Shown in pieces: positions 37,262-49,649 of a DNA stretch of 64,000 nucleotides. A model generated the notes under the pieces. That model saw only the letters and a program-made list of their open reading frames with translations. It searched no databases and had not been told where the DNA came from. The position numbers and the translations under genes were made by a program. The stretch spans positions 1,944,001 through 2,008,000 of the forward strand of contig CAHIKZ030000580.1 of the NCBI GenBank assembly GCA_903632075.3. The letters are read 5' to 3'. Every line of letters starts with the position of its first letter. The first letter of the stretch is position 1. Origin of the DNA: Acanthosepion pharaonis (Eukaryota; Mollusca; Cephalopoda; Sepiida; Sepiidae).

Positions 37262-38021
37262 GGCTGAAAACAAACATGAGAGTTAGAATCACAGATGACC
37301 TTGAAGCAGAAAGATTTGCTGTTGCAGCTTGGCAATGGAATCATCAAAATGAACTAAAATGGAGATATTTCACTTCCAAATGGTTGTGGAGTTTCAGTCT
37401 TAAGTTTGCAAGACTTAATTAACTATGTTTATCCAAACATTAAACACCATTTCATGGATTGTAACCGATTTTGTGAGATTACCATATTAGCTCCCAAGAA
37501 TCAAACTGTGGATAGGATCAACTGGAAACTTCTCCAAGAAATTCCAAAAGAAAACATGAAGTACTTTCCCATTGACTGTGTGATTGAACAAGAGCAAGCA
37601 GTGAATTATCCAATAGAGTTCCTGAACTCATTGAATTCTCCTGGAATGCCATTACACAAGCTGGAAGTAAAAGAAAATGTGCCAGTTATGCTATTGAGAA
37701 ATCTGGGTTAATTATCAAGAAGATGGTTCCTCAGAGATCCTTATTGGTCCAAGAAAGGAGAAAAGAGGTTTAATTCCAAGAATCCCCTTAATTCCTCCAG
37801 ATCTCCCTTTTGAGTTCAAAAGACTTCAGTTTCCAGTGAGCTATACAATGTCAATCAATAAGTCCCAAGGAGAATCATTGAAAGTAACTGGACTTCATCC
37901 AATGGAACCCTGCTTTTCTCACAGCCAGCTCTATGTTGGTTATTTAAGGGTTGGGAATGGAAACAAGCTATTTTCCCCAAGTAGGAAAACCAAAAATGTT
38001 TATCATGCAGCTTTGCAATAA
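37262..38021 (+). pseudogene. Helitron Rep/Hel remnant: PIF1-type helicase C-terminus
   Basis: Plus-sense blocks in helicase order: TNMRVRITDD near 37274, LQLGNGII near 37326, LQDLINYVYPNI near 37407, ITILAPKNQTVDRIN near 37485, PGMPLHKLEVKENVPVMLL near 37640, then in another frame LPFEFKRLQFPV and MSINKSQGESLKVTGL near 37840, and CFSHSQLYVGYLRVG near 37915. These match the C-terminal helicase motifs of Helitron transposases, including the SINKSQG block and the QLYVGxSRV block (here YLRV). At least two frameshifts and a stop are present. The Rep nuclease and upstream helicase motifs are missing, so this is the 3' end of a 5'-truncated copy. The matching Helitron 3' terminus lies 134 bases further on. 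Confidence 0.85.
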
Positions 38022-38154
38022 GTTCCAAATAGACAAATTATATCATTGTTTTGATGAAAACTGTTGTTTCAAAAATATTGTTAAAGTTTAATAAAATTTA
38101 ATATGTACTTAATGCATGAAGTGTTATTGTTGGGCCAATCAAGAGCCCTTAAAT

Positions 38155-38183
38155 GCTGCCTGATAGGGCGGCTTTTAAGCTAG
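38155..38183 (+). mobile_element. Helitron 3' terminus (hairpin plus CTAG)
   Basis: Stem GCTGCC (38155-38160) with GGCGGC (38167-38172) around a six-base loop, then seven bases and CTAG (38180-38183), followed by T. A short GC hairpin shortly before a CTRR end, with T as the next host base, is the Helitron rule. Confidence 0.85.
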
Positions 38184-38740
38184 TTTTTAATAATTATTTT
38201 TACAAATGAATATTGCATTAACAATTTATTTTAAATAATGATTTTTTCCAGACAAGCCCTACTATTTAACCCATAGAGAAGGAGATGGATTCATATCTTT
38301 CCCAACAGTATTTATGCATAAACAAATGTAACAAACCTAACTGTAATTCAAACTTAGCTCCCCAATTTCTCATTCCAATCCACTATCCATTACAGCACCA
38401 GCACATTCCCTTTTTCTAGATCCTAGAAAAATTGGTAAATAGTATAGAGTTAAAAAAAAAAAAAAAAAATGGATGGATGTTGGATTTAATCAAAGGTAGC
38501 TTGCAGTTCATCTATCAACTCCTATTTGGGTCATTTTATGCCAAGTCCTTATTTATTTTGTGTATTTAAGATGGTTATATTGTATAAAAGGTTGGGAGGC
38601 TGTTGGGTTTCATATAATCTATTGTATTTTTTTTGATTGCTTTTTCTTGTGATTGTTTCTGATTGTATATTTTCATATCTACATCCATGCATGCATATAT
38701 ATGTCTATACACACATATACACATACACTATTTGAAAGTG

Positions 38741-41700
38741 TTATATTTTGTTGAGTATCTTGATTTCTTTGAGAAAGTTGTATATCTGTGTCTGTATTTT
38801 GAAAATTTCTTTTAAGTCTTTTCCATTAAAATATTTTTGTCTTATTTTAATTATGGTTTTGCATTCCAATAGGATATGTTTTATTGTCATTAGGCTTCCA
38901 TATCTGCATTTTGGTGGATTTGTCTTTTTTAATATATAAGAATGGGTTAAGTATGTGTGTCCTATATGTATTCTGGTTATAATGACTTGTTTTTTTCAGA
39001 GTATTTCCAAGATTATTTCCCCATTTTCCTATTTTAGGTTTAATTTGAAATAGTTTATTTCGGTTTGGTTTTTCCATGAATTTTGCCATTTGTTTTTATA
39101 TATTTATCTGTTTTTAGATTTTAAGTCTGTATATGGAATTTGAAGATTTTCATCTATTGTCATTTTTAAAGATGATTTAGCAGCAGTATCTGCCTTGTCT
39201 CCTCCTTGGATGCCAACATGGCTAGGAATCCAGCAGAAGATGATATTTTTGCTTTTTTCCATTGAATGTAGTTTATATAGGAGACTTTGTATTAATGGAT
39301 TTTCCAGTTTTTTCCCTTTTAGGGATGTTAATACAGATAATGAATCTGAGAAAATAATAAAGTTTACTCCTTTGTTTTTTGATATGACTTTTAGTGCTAG
39401 TTTTATTGTGTAAGCTTCTGCACTGAAAATTGATGCTTCATTTGGCAAGCGTTTTTTGATAATTGTTTTTTTGTTATTGCTGCGCTGCCTGTTTTTTCTT
39501 CATCTTTTGAGCCGTCCGTGTAAATACTTTCATAGTTTTGATATTTTTCTTTTATTTTTGAGAATTTTTCAATGTATGTTGTGGGGTGTGTTTTTGATTT
39601 TGATAATTTGTTTAAACTTAATATGTTTGGATTTTTGATTATCCATGGTGGTATGTTTGATTGGTTGGTTTTAAGTATTTGATTAGACTATATTATTTTC
39701 TTGGATGATTCCTTCCACTCGGAGTCCTAATGTTTTGATTTTATTTGTGTTTCGATTAAATTTCTTTTTATGATTTGGTGTAAGTACACAGTCGTGTGTG
39801 GGGTTAGAAGGGCAGGAAGAGAGTTTTAGATAGTACCGAGTTGTTAGTTTTTCCTTTCTTAGTTGTAATGGGGGTTCGTTTGCCTCTACATGTAGACTCT
39901 CTATAGGTGAGGTGGGATAGGCTCCTAGAGCCTTCATGGTGTATTGTATTTATTGTTTTTAGACAGGACTTTCTAGTTGATTGGTAGACCATGCTGCCAT
40001 AGTCCAATTTGGAACGGATCAACGTTCTATAAAGTTTTAGAAGAGTTTCTTTGCTAGCACCCCATTCTGTATGGGCTACTGTACGCAGTAATTGAAGTGT
40101 TTTAAAACATTTTGTTTTTTTTGATTTTTAGGTAATTGATATGTGGTCTAAAGGTCAGTTTGCTGTCAAAGATCATTCCTAGAAATTTGTTTTGTTTTTG
40201 AACTAAAACTGGTATTTCTTCATTTTTCTAGTTTTAGAGTTGGGTTATTGTAATAATTTTTTTCAGTTGGCAGAAATGGTACAGATTTTGTTTTTTGTTT
40301 TTGATATTTTGAAACCATTTTGGGAAAAGTGTCCATTTGTTTTATTTGATAGCAGGACAGCATTGTTGGAGTTGTGATTTTCTGCTGTGTTGAATGGGTT
40401 TTCTCTTGGTTCTGTAATATATTGTAAAATCATCAATTCAAAAGGCTACAATATATTCGGTTTGATGTTTTTTATTATGTCATTTATTTTTATTTTGAAA
40501 AGTGTAGGGGAGAGTACACTTCCCTGTGGGACTCCCTCTTCTTGCTTTTGATAATCAGATAGTGTAGTATCTATTTGTACTTGGAAGAGTCTATCTGTTA
40601 AAAATCCTTTTACAAAGTTTGGTAGTAAACCTCTTAGTCCTAGTTTATGCAGATCTTTTATTATACCATGTTTCCAGGTTTGATCAAATGCTTTTTCTAT
40701 ATCAGAGAATATGGCTATTAGATGTTGTTTGTTTAAATTGGCCTCTCTTATGGCTGTTTCTAGTCTTATTAAATGATGTATTGTGCTTCTTCCTTTATTA
40801 TATCCACATTGATATTTTGATATGTGTTTTCCTTCTTCTAGAAACCAATTCAATCTGGCATTGACCATTTGCTCCATTGTCTTACATAAACAGCTTGTTA
40901 ATGCTATTGGTTGGTAACTTTGTGGATTGTTTCCCTCTTTTCCCTCTTTGAGTATGGGAATAATTATCAATTCTCTCCATATTTTGGGAAATTTCCCAGT
41001 TGTCCAAATATTTTAAAAAATATTTAAGAGGTATTTCAGTGATTCTTGTGGTAGTTGTTTAATAAATTCATAGTGGATTTGGTCTGGGCCTACTGCTGTG
41101 TTGTGGGGGATTTTTTTATGGCTTCTATTAGTTCTGCTTCAGTGAATAGGTTGTTGTAGGCTTCTGTATTTTTAGATGAGAAATTTAGTTGGTTATTTAT
41201 GTCTTTTTGTTTATACTTTTGTAGGTTTTGATTTTTATTTGTTTTAGAGTTTTCTGCAAATGTCTCTGCTAGTAGGTTTGCTATCTCTTTTTGCTGGTTG
41301 CTTTAGTGTTGTTCTTTTTAAGATGTATTATTGGGGATATTTGATTTTTTTTCCAGCTATTTTTCTCATCATTTCCAATATTGTTTTGGTTTTGGAATGT
41401 ATTTAGGCTGTTTACATATTTTTTCCAACATTCCTTTTTGGCTTCTTTAACAGTTTTTTGTGCTACTGCTTTGAGTTTTTTCATTTCAATCAAATTTTGG
41501 GTTGTGGGTTCCTTTTTGAATTTTACAATGCTGTTTTCGGTTTCTGACTGCTTTTTGGCAGTTTTTGTCAAACCAGGGTTTAGTTTTTTTTTATAATTAT
41601 TTTGCTTTTTTTGGTATATTTTCTGAGGCTATGGTTATTAATGTTTTGGTAAAGTATTCTATCGAGTTGTCTGTGTCTTTTGACTGTATCAGTAATTGTT

Positions 41701-42560
41701 TACATTTGTTTTTGAAACCCTCCCAGTTGGCTTTTCAGTTTTTCTGTCTTTTCCATCTTGACAGGGCTAGAATGATCGGGTAATCTTTTCTTCCTTGTCA
41801 CTGTGGTTTTTTTTGATTTTCTAGAATGATCAAGTAATGATCACTGCCACAATGAAAAAATGTCACTGTGTGTTTTCTGAAAATGTATAGTCCATCTTGA
41901 ACAAATTTCTGGATCAGAAAAACATATACTTTAAGTGAAGCCAAAAATGCCCGAATTTTCCGATTCTGATCCACTGGAGAACCCTATTTTTTTTTAGGTA
42001 GGTTGATAGGATTTATTTGATTTAACAGACATAAGCAACTCCTGTTATGTTTTTTTTTTTATTATTTCTTCTAATATTTTATCTTTAGTATCTAGCTTTT
42101 TGCTATTCCAGATAGGGGATTATCTTTCACTACCTCCCCTGCTAAAGTCTCCTAGTAAGATTCTGGGTTTAGGAAGTTGTTCCATTTAGTTGTTTATTTC
42201 TGTTGTATTTATTAGTTCTTGTGGGGGTATGTAAAAAAGAATTGTAACCGATGGTAATTATTTGTTCACTTTTTATCTAGTGTCACTTGTTTGTTCTGCT
42301 ATTGTCCAGTTGCCCCACCTGGTAATTTAGCTTTTTTAATATGTACTTTCATCCGTATATGTCACTTTTCTAATCAATATTGACATTTCACTGTAGCAGC
42401 AATTCTTTTGATGCTCCGATGACATCGCCCTGCCATAGCTCTGATGTCCTCCCCATGAATCCACAAAATCTTTGAATGTGGTTATATTGTCAGTATTGTT
42501 TATAAGTCAATTAAATTTTATAATGGGTGATGTTAGCATTTTCTTGTAAATAAGTTTCTT
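38741..42560 (-). pseudogene. I-type LINE ORF2: endonuclease, RT, RNase H
   Basis: Minus-sense blocks in order. An apurinic-type endonuclease block, YIPPQELINTTE then LLGDF, lies near 42200, with SDHYLIILEN near 41825. A linker frame spans 41281-41571. RT spans 40446-40970 (SYQPIALTSCLCKTMEQMV, QCGYNKGRST, FSDIEKAFDQTW, GVPQGSVLSPTLF). RNase H spans 39104-39448 (SAEAYTIKLAL, IIFSDSLSVL, WIPSHVGIQGGDKAD). The C-terminal domain ends in FLKEIKILNKI and a stop at 38741. The presence of RNase H after RT places it in the I group. The catalytic YADD position near 40430 reads stop-Ile-Asp-Asp, and several frameshifts separate the blocks, so it is dead. Two odd internal duplications are reported separately. 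Confidence 0.88.
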
Positions 42561-43599
42561 GGTAAGCAAATGATGGCTGGATACAGTAGTAACATAAAGT
42601 ATGAAAGTAGGTCATTGCAATTAGATTTTATTCTGAGTTACAGTTCCATTGCATGATCTTATGTGCCATAGTTATATTTTCATTTTTGGGGGTTAAAGTT
42701 ACCTTCTAGGTTTATATCATTTGTCCTCTCCAGATAAGTGGTATTTTTTTTTTTCCAGCTTTTGGTAATGTTTTTTCGCTTACACAAAACACAAACTTTC
42801 CGGGTACCTGATCTTCAACTAGTCCATACAAATTTGTGGTGTCCTTACGGTCAGATTCTGATTTTAGGTAGGTTTTTGTTTTGTTTTGTTTATTTTTTCT
42901 AATATTTTATCTTTATTATCTCTTTTTCTATTATTTCCATATATTCCAGAGGTTCATTAAGTTGTTTAAATTTATTTTCATTTGATATGGAAAGAATTGA
43001 TTCTTGATTTTGAGTTAGATCTTGTCATTTCTAATCAAAGTTTTCTCCATTAGTTCTGTTGTCCTTTTTTTGTGGTATTGTTTATAATTTTTAATTTTTG
43101 TTTCATTTTCATTTTCTTTGGTAGTTTGGATTTTTGGGAAGAAGAGGGTTCTTATGTGCCATAGTTATATTTTCATTTTTGGGGGTAAAGTTACCTTCTG
43201 GATCATTTGTTTGTTTTTTTCTCTTGAGTTTTTTTGCCTTCTTCAATTGTTAATTCCATTTGATTTTTGTTGAGTTTTATTTTTATTTTGATCTGATTTT
43301 TATTCCAGTTTATTTTCCTTTGATATATTGATTCTTGATTTTAATTAGATCTTTCAATGTTTTCTTGTTCTGTTTTGTCTTTTAATTTTTCATTTTTTCT
43401 TGGTTTATATAAATTTGTTATTTCAGTTGAATTTTTATTTTATCTTCCTTGTTTATTTTTTATTTGTTTATTTTTTGATTTACCATGGATGCTTAGAAAG
43501 CTTTTTAATTTTTCTTTTTGTTATTTCAGTTATTTTTATTTTATCTTCATTGTTTATTTTATTTGCTTTTTGTACCATGAAAGTTTTTTTTATATTATT

Positions 43600-44389
43600 T
43601 TAATTTTTTTGTGTTTTATTATGATTATTTCTTTTTTCCTGTTTGTAGATACTACATTGTTTTGAGAGGGCAGAGTGGTTTCCCAAACAGTTTAAGCATA
43701 GGCTCTCATTTGGACAGTTCTTTTCTTTATGTTCTGGTTCTTTTTTCACTACATTTTCCACATGTTTGTTTGTTTCGACAGGAATCTCTGTGATGCCCAA
43801 ATTTGTGGCATCTGTAGCATTGAAGAGGGTTTGGTATGTATTGTTCCACTTTTATAATTTCATATCCGATTTTAATTGTTTGGAATTTGGGGGAGTTGAA
43901 AGTTAGAATGTAGGTATTAGTTTTTGTATCTCTTCATTTTTTTCTTTATTGTAATTCTTTTGACATTTGTAACACCTTGAGTTTGGAGTTCTATTTTTAT
44001 CTCCTCTAGAGTGCACAGGAGAGCTCCTTGCTTTTTTACTACACCCTTTGAGAAATTTAGGGTTTGGTGTGGGTAAGATTTTATTTCTATTTCTTGTAAT
44101 TTTTTTGTCTTATTAGTGTATCTGCATATATCTTTTTTTTTCCACTTCCACTAATAATGTTCCATTTTGTAGTTTTTTTTAAACATTTTTGGTATGATTA
44201 TTTTTGATATGGCTTTTTAAATTTTAAATGGAGATATTTCAGTTAGTGCTTTGTTGCTTATTGCTTCTAGAACAATAAATTGTGGAAAGTTTTCACTATC
44301 ATTTTCTGTTTCAGAGTCATTATCCACATGTGGTCTCTTGGAAGATTTTTTTTTTCCATTGATTGTTTTTATTTTGATTCATCATCCAT
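43600..44389 (-). pseudogene. I-type LINE ORF1 (gag-like, zinc knuckle)
   Basis: Begins at an ATG near 44389 (MDDESK, then a stop) and continues open in pieces to a C-terminal zinc-knuckle block CLNCLGNHSALSKQC at about 43700 (C-x2-C-x4-H-x5-C, one residue longer than the canonical knuckle). ORF1 proteins of I-type elements bind the element RNA. At least two internal stops. It sits just upstream of ORF2 in the same sense. Confidence 0.7.
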
Positions 44390-44640
44390 GCTCCCTATCC
44401 CACCGCTGGAGTCCAGGATTGGGACATGACAAGGGGAAACCCATTCACTTTGCCTTGTCAGGGCTACGTGAAAGGTATACTCTCTTTGGGAGGAGTCTTT
44501 GAGCACACGTGTTCCTTTGTTTCCATTATCCAAGTTTTACGGCTTTGAAGGTTTAGCAGGTGTGTCAGATCCTTTTTTTTCTCCCAAATTGATTGACCCA
44601 CAGCCACCGCCTTCCATCATATATTTGGGGTAGGTGTTAG
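44390..44640 (-). mobile_element. Probable 5' untranslated region of the I-type LINE
   Basis: Lies between the ORF1 start and the end of a family A integrase fragment and is distinctly GC-richer than its surroundings. I-type elements carry an internal promoter in such a region; none is identifiable by eye. Confidence 0.4.
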
Positions 44641-45540
44641 TTTTGGTTGGGAAGAGGAGTGTAAGTTATAGGTTTGGGGTGGATTATATATGATGGGGCT
44701 TGACATGACCAGCCGATTGATCGGATCGGGCCCCTCTGACCCGCCTGTCCAAAGTTGCAGGTAAGGGCCAAAGGATGGTGTGTTGCCACCCAGGGACATA
44801 ATGCATCCTAAGAGGACATGCACCATCCATCTGGATTCTTTAACCAGACATGATCCCACTTTGTAACCAATGTGCAGTTGTTTAGGGGGCAGTGCAACAA
44901 TCCCTTTCAGTCAGACTTGGTAGCAATGAATCATGTTGGCAGAGGTAGTCAGCAGTGATATGTCATCCGTTGGAGTGACATACCAATAAACTGTTTCCAT
45001 TACAGAAGAGTTTTCTTGCTGCAATCCATTTTATGCTCTGATGACACCATTCCATGATGCCATTACCAGAAGGGATGCAGTTGAACTCATTCATTCAGAA
45101 AGTCCCTAAAGGGCTTGCTGTGAAATTCTTTGTCATTGTCAGTGTGCATTTCAGTTGGTAGGCCATGCTTGTAGAATGGCTTCCAAGTGGTTGACTGCAT
45201 CATGCAGTCTCAGGTGACACCAGAAAGAAAACCGTGTAGGCCCACAGTCAATGAGCGACAGGTAGTGACTGCCTTAGTAGTGGGTTATGTCCATTCTCAC
45301 TCGATACCAGATGTTGCTGTCATCCAATTTACCCTTCAGCCAATGCATAGGTGGCAGGTCAATTGACTGGCACTCCTTGCAATTTCCTATTACAGCCTTT
45401 ACTTAAAAATCATGGGATTTCCCTGCCTGACAAAGTACAATGTCTGCCTTAATTCAGAAGGACCACTTCGATAATGATAGGATCTTATCTGGTTGGAGTC
45501 AGGCTCGATACAGAATACACAGTTTGTGGGTTCAGCTGTC
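44640..45540 (-). pseudogene. LTR family A: integrase fragment
   Basis: Minus sense: zinc-binding arm SELRQTLYFVRQGNP near 45440, core blocks equivalent to RVRMDITHYYGSHYLSLID near 45300 and TEMHTDNDKEFHSKPFRD near 45130 (the Asp of the DDE triad in TDND), ending with a C-terminal block GYKVGSCLVKESRW near 44850. Stops interrupt. The 5' side joins LTR-like sequence, so RT and RNase H are missing from this piece. Confidence 0.75.
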
Positions 45541-46080
45541 TTCCTGATTGTTATAAAGTTAATATGATGTGTTGAGTTTAAAACAAAACAAACAAATCGC
45601 AAAATCCAAAAAGAAAATATAGGTCCTACGTCAAAAATCCCAATGCACATAAAACCGCTAGAAATCAACCACACCATCCAACAGTCTCACTCAAAAAAAA
45701 ATGCTCCAATCGTATTGTGTTACGTCACACATGCATAGTGGAGCGATTGCAAATGGCCACTTTTCACTTCCTCGCCATGTTTGGATTTACATGCCAAACA
45801 TGTACATGTCCACTTTGCCTAGCACAGTAAGTGTATTCTCTCACTACACTCCTCCCTGATATTACTATCACATAAGTAGCAGGGTGATGGTGACTGCTTT
45901 CACAGAGTACTTCTTCGTCGGAGTTGAGATGGTTCTTCTGCCTGCATTCCTCCAGTGTCAGTGCCCATATGATCTCCCTCATTCCCAGTCTTCTCACTAT
46001 CATAATCATTATCTGACGACAGATATGGTCATTTCTGGGTCTATGCAAGCTGCTTTACAATTGCCAATCTCCTCTGCACC
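45540..46080 (-). mobile_element. Family A tail and LTR-like sequence
   Basis: Near 45870 the minus strand encodes CYLCDSNIREEC, equivalent to the CDHEIRREC tail near 9500. It is followed by non-coding DNA with the block AATCCCAATGCACATAAAAC also seen near 9127. This is consistent with a 3' LTR lying between two separate family A pieces. Ends not defined. Confidence 0.45.
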
Positions 46081-46086
46081 AACATC

Positions 46087-46900
46087 TCACTTGCAGTTTT
46101 GGTCCTGACTGTCAAAGTGTAAGTCAGCCAGTGGTAAACTGGAGAGTTCCAGAACTGTGCTTCCTTGTTTCCACTGCAGAGTGTTGCGCTCTCCCCAAAC
46201 CTCAAGGCCTAATACAAGAGCACCAGACTTCAGGTACTTAGGATCCTTACTTATCAAGCCGAAGGATTCTAGGCTTGTTCTGACCTCATCTGCAGACATT
46301 ATGTCCTCGTTGACATATATATCATTGACATAGGCTGATGTGGCTTTTATCATTGACTCGTCTTGCATAAACACCACACTGACGATAGCTTTCATTATCA
46401 GGGGTCCCACATTGAAGTCAAACCACAACCGTATCAGACAATATCTCATTTCTTTAATTAGTACTGTAATCATATTGTAATTACCAATCACACTGCTTTT
46501 AGTGGGCTGCACAACGGCTATCAGTGTAATCAATCCCTTGGGGGCCCTAGCTATTCCTGGGGGTATGGTATCAGCCAACCATTATTACTCCAAATCTGCA
46601 GCTCTTCCTTGTATGCAGTCCTGTTCTTATTGAACACTGTGTACTCTGAAATTACATTATTCAGATGATCTGGTGCTTCATTCATAGCCCACTTCCACCT
46701 TGCAGTCCAAGCCCTCTCTTTGTGGTCAAACATGGCGCAAAAGTCTGATTCCTCAATAGAGATAGCTGCGCATAATTCTTGTCTTCCACCAAGCAGTACC
46801 AAGCTTTCCAACTGGTGTGATCTTAACACCCTACTCCTTTTAATATGTTCCTTCTCAGTATTTGTGGAGCTACAATTATATCCCCATTGCATATTATGCC
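46087..46900 (-). pseudogene. LTR family A: RT fragment with internal deletions
   Basis: Minus sense: EELCAAISIEESDFCAMFD near 46760, KWAMNEAPDHLNNVISEY near 46680, a block GWLIPYPQE near 46560, then after a frameshift GIARAPKGLITLIAVVQ near 46530 and, across a deletion, FNVGPLIMKAIVSVV near 46390. The catalytic box reads YVND instead of YxDD (near 46320). The fragment then jumps near 46090 directly into the tail region, skipping RNase H and integrase. Confidence 0.75.
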
Positions 46901-47039
46901 AATTTCTATGGTCAGTTTATGCTTCGTTTCTTTAAAGGGTTGCTCGGCCATCAAACAATTGCTCCATACAGTTTTTATGCTCTCTACTTTTCTGCTTAAT
47001 ATTGGGTCTTGCTTTGAGTCTATTTAGAGGAAGAATGTC

Positions 47040-49420
47040 CATTTCTACCCAGTGTATTATTTTATCTTCAATATTTTCCTGTTTTTCTTCTGTTTCATTC
47101 TTGAACTGTAATCTTAATAAAGCATCTACATGAGGGATAGAGTTTTACACATACTATGTCAAAATCGGATGTCATGATCTTTATCACCCAGCTTAAAATC
47201 TTTGACAATGCTACTTTTGGCAATTCTTTTCTTGGATTAAATATGAATTCCAATGGTTTGTGGTGTGATTTTAATAAGAATTTTTTTCCTATCAAAAAGT
47301 TTTGTGCTCCATACAATCGCTAGTGATTCTTTATTAATATTCGAGTAGTTAATCTTGGCTGACGTTAACCTTCTTGATATGTACATGATTGGGTTTTCTT
47401 GCAATATAATAGCAGAAATCGCCTTCTCACTCACATCTGTGGTTAACATTACTTTTTTGTGGATCAAAAACTTATTATTGGTTTGTTCCTCAGTATCTTC
47501 TTTAGTGTTTCAAAAGCAATAGTTTGCTTTTGTGTCTACTTCAATTCATTATTTTTCTTGTGTAATTTTGTAAATGTCTATTACATTGCTGTAATTCCTT
47601 TTTATTTGTTGTTATTTTCTTTGTTAATCTATCATCGGGTGATATGCCTTCTTTTGATATCCTAAATATGATATCTTCTTGCAGTCAAAATTACACTTGT
47701 CTTTGTTTACAGTCATGCCTGCCTTTTTTCAATCTCATTAAAATTTGCTCAGTTTCATAATTCAATTCTTTAGTTCTTGCTCCTATACATATATCATCCT
47801 GGTATATTATATTTCTTATTTTTCCTGATAACAATTGTTTTCTGAAAAATATGACTCAAAGTCTTTATCCCAAATAGTAGATGAGTCCACCTTAGTAAGC
47901 CTATAGGGGTGTTTATCATGATGAATTCCTTGAATTTCTTGTCAATTTCTATTTGGTTGTATGCTGCCTTGAGATCAATTTTTGTGTTCCATTTTTGCTA
48001 ACTTGTGGCTTGCAGTTTTGATATTTGGCAAAGGAAAAGAGTCTGAACATATCTGGTGATTTCCCCCTATCTTGTAATCACCACAAATCCTTAATTCTCC
48101 ATCAGATTTCTTTATTGCTACTATTGGTGATGTCCAATTGCTACCACCTTGAGTCACTCTTTCTAGTATGCCTTGTATCATTTTGTTTAACTTGGCCACT
48201 ACCAAAAGGTAGCATATGAATTGGAACTTTTCTTGTCTCAATATATTTTGGGTGATAATTTTCTTTTAGTTAAATACTTGCTTTATAGCCTTTCAATCCA
48301 GTTTCATTTTCTTGTGCTTCCATGGAATTAATTAATTTTGCTGTATCTACTTTTAATACTATTCCTAGAAATCAGCGATCTTTTTTGCATTCTACAACTG
48401 TAATGGGAATTACTTCAAAACGCTTATCAGTTTCAAAATTGCCTTGAAATGTACCCATTATTTCTATAGTCATTCCATCAAATTGCTTTAATTGGCTGTT
48501 GCATTTTTTAATTTAGGTCATCCCAATCTGATCCAGAAATTTTTTGGTATCAATGTGACTTCACTGTCCGTATCAACTTGCATGTTAAATATTTGGCCAT
48601 TTATCCGTTTTCTCTTTTTTTGCATATTCACTGTAAATATTTCAGCCTTTTCTTCAGAGGGGGTTTGTACTTTTTGTACTGTTTTTCATATTTGTATATA
48701 TGTTCTGAAAATCTTTTTTGCAATTTGAGCATACTTTTTCTAAAGCAGGACATTTGTACTTGTCCCTATCGTGATTTTTTTTCCACAGTATCTGCATTTA
48801 GTTATGGACTTAGTTGTGCTCGTCCTGTATGCCTCAAATTCCTCTGTTGATTGATTAAATTCTCTAATCAACTAATTGTTGAAAAAAACTCAACACTAGC
48901 TTCCAAACTCATGCTACTACTTTGTAAACCTTCCAGTATTTTTCACTTGTGGTTTTGGTCTTGCAAACCTTCAATTATTCTGAAAATAATTAATTAGTCT
49001 TCTATAGTCATTTCCCAAGTTACCAACTTTTCAAATTCACAATACTTGGACGTTCTTTTAATCTATGTAAGTACTGCATAATGGACTCATTCGGTGCTTG
49101 TTTTGTTTCTAAAAACTTGGTTCTTTCAGCAATGACCAATCTTTTCTTTGGTCTTATGTCCTTTTTTATAACTTTAACAATTTTTTCAAATGTCATTTCT
49201 TCTAATTCATTCATTGAAAAATTCTTCACTGCTTCATACCAAAAAGTAGCAAGAAATAATTCAATTATTTTGTTCTCTCCTCCTTCAGACTTGATGTCTC
49301 TTAATTTTTTTCACTCTTGCAAATGCAGCAAAAATTCATATCCATTTGTTCTGGGTCTTCCAGCACATTTAAGGATCCTATCAGCAACGCCATTGTTACG
49401 TTTCGTATATCTTGCTGTAT
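47040..49420 (-). pseudogene. Ty3/gypsy retrotransposon family B: gag, protease, RT, RNase H
   Basis: Minus sense, 5' to 3': gag block RLVIAERTKFLETKQAPNES near 49130; zinc-knuckle block KCRYCGKKNHDRDKYKCP near 48780; protease block MQVDTDSEVTLIP near 48570 (DTD where DTG/DSG is expected); RT blocks LERVTQGGSNWTSPIVAI and LRICGDYKIG near 48130; the catalytic box YQDD near 47805, intact; RNase H LTTDVSEKAISAIILQE near 47430 and FLLKSHHKPLEFIFNPRKEL near 47260. The domain order RT then RNase H, and the block wording, fit Ty3/gypsy. Integrase is absent: at about 46.9 kb the sequence passes into family A. Frameshifts between most blocks. Confidence 0.82.
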
Positions 49421-49649
49421 AGTAGCACTCTTAGCACAGTTCTCTGTGTTACATTTAGCAAACAAGTTCACCGAGTAATACAGTCTTATTCACCAGTTGT
49501 TCTATGTTTGTCCATCTCATTTTCATATGATACTACAAAAGCAAAATTATTTCTTACAATTACTTTTTTTTTTTTTTTTACATTTACTAATACTTTTCAT
49601 ATTTGGAGATAAATAATAAAAAAAATCTAATCTGTCAACCATTATTTTT

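Noticed and set aside
43357..43665. Hydrophobic plus-strand frames that could look like membrane proteins
   Set aside because: Antisense of the lysine/asparagine-rich LINE region; T-rich codons give the false hydrophobicity.
45764..46048. A separate small minus-strand gene
   Set aside because: Its C-terminal Cys block and position show that the region belongs to the family A tail and LTR.
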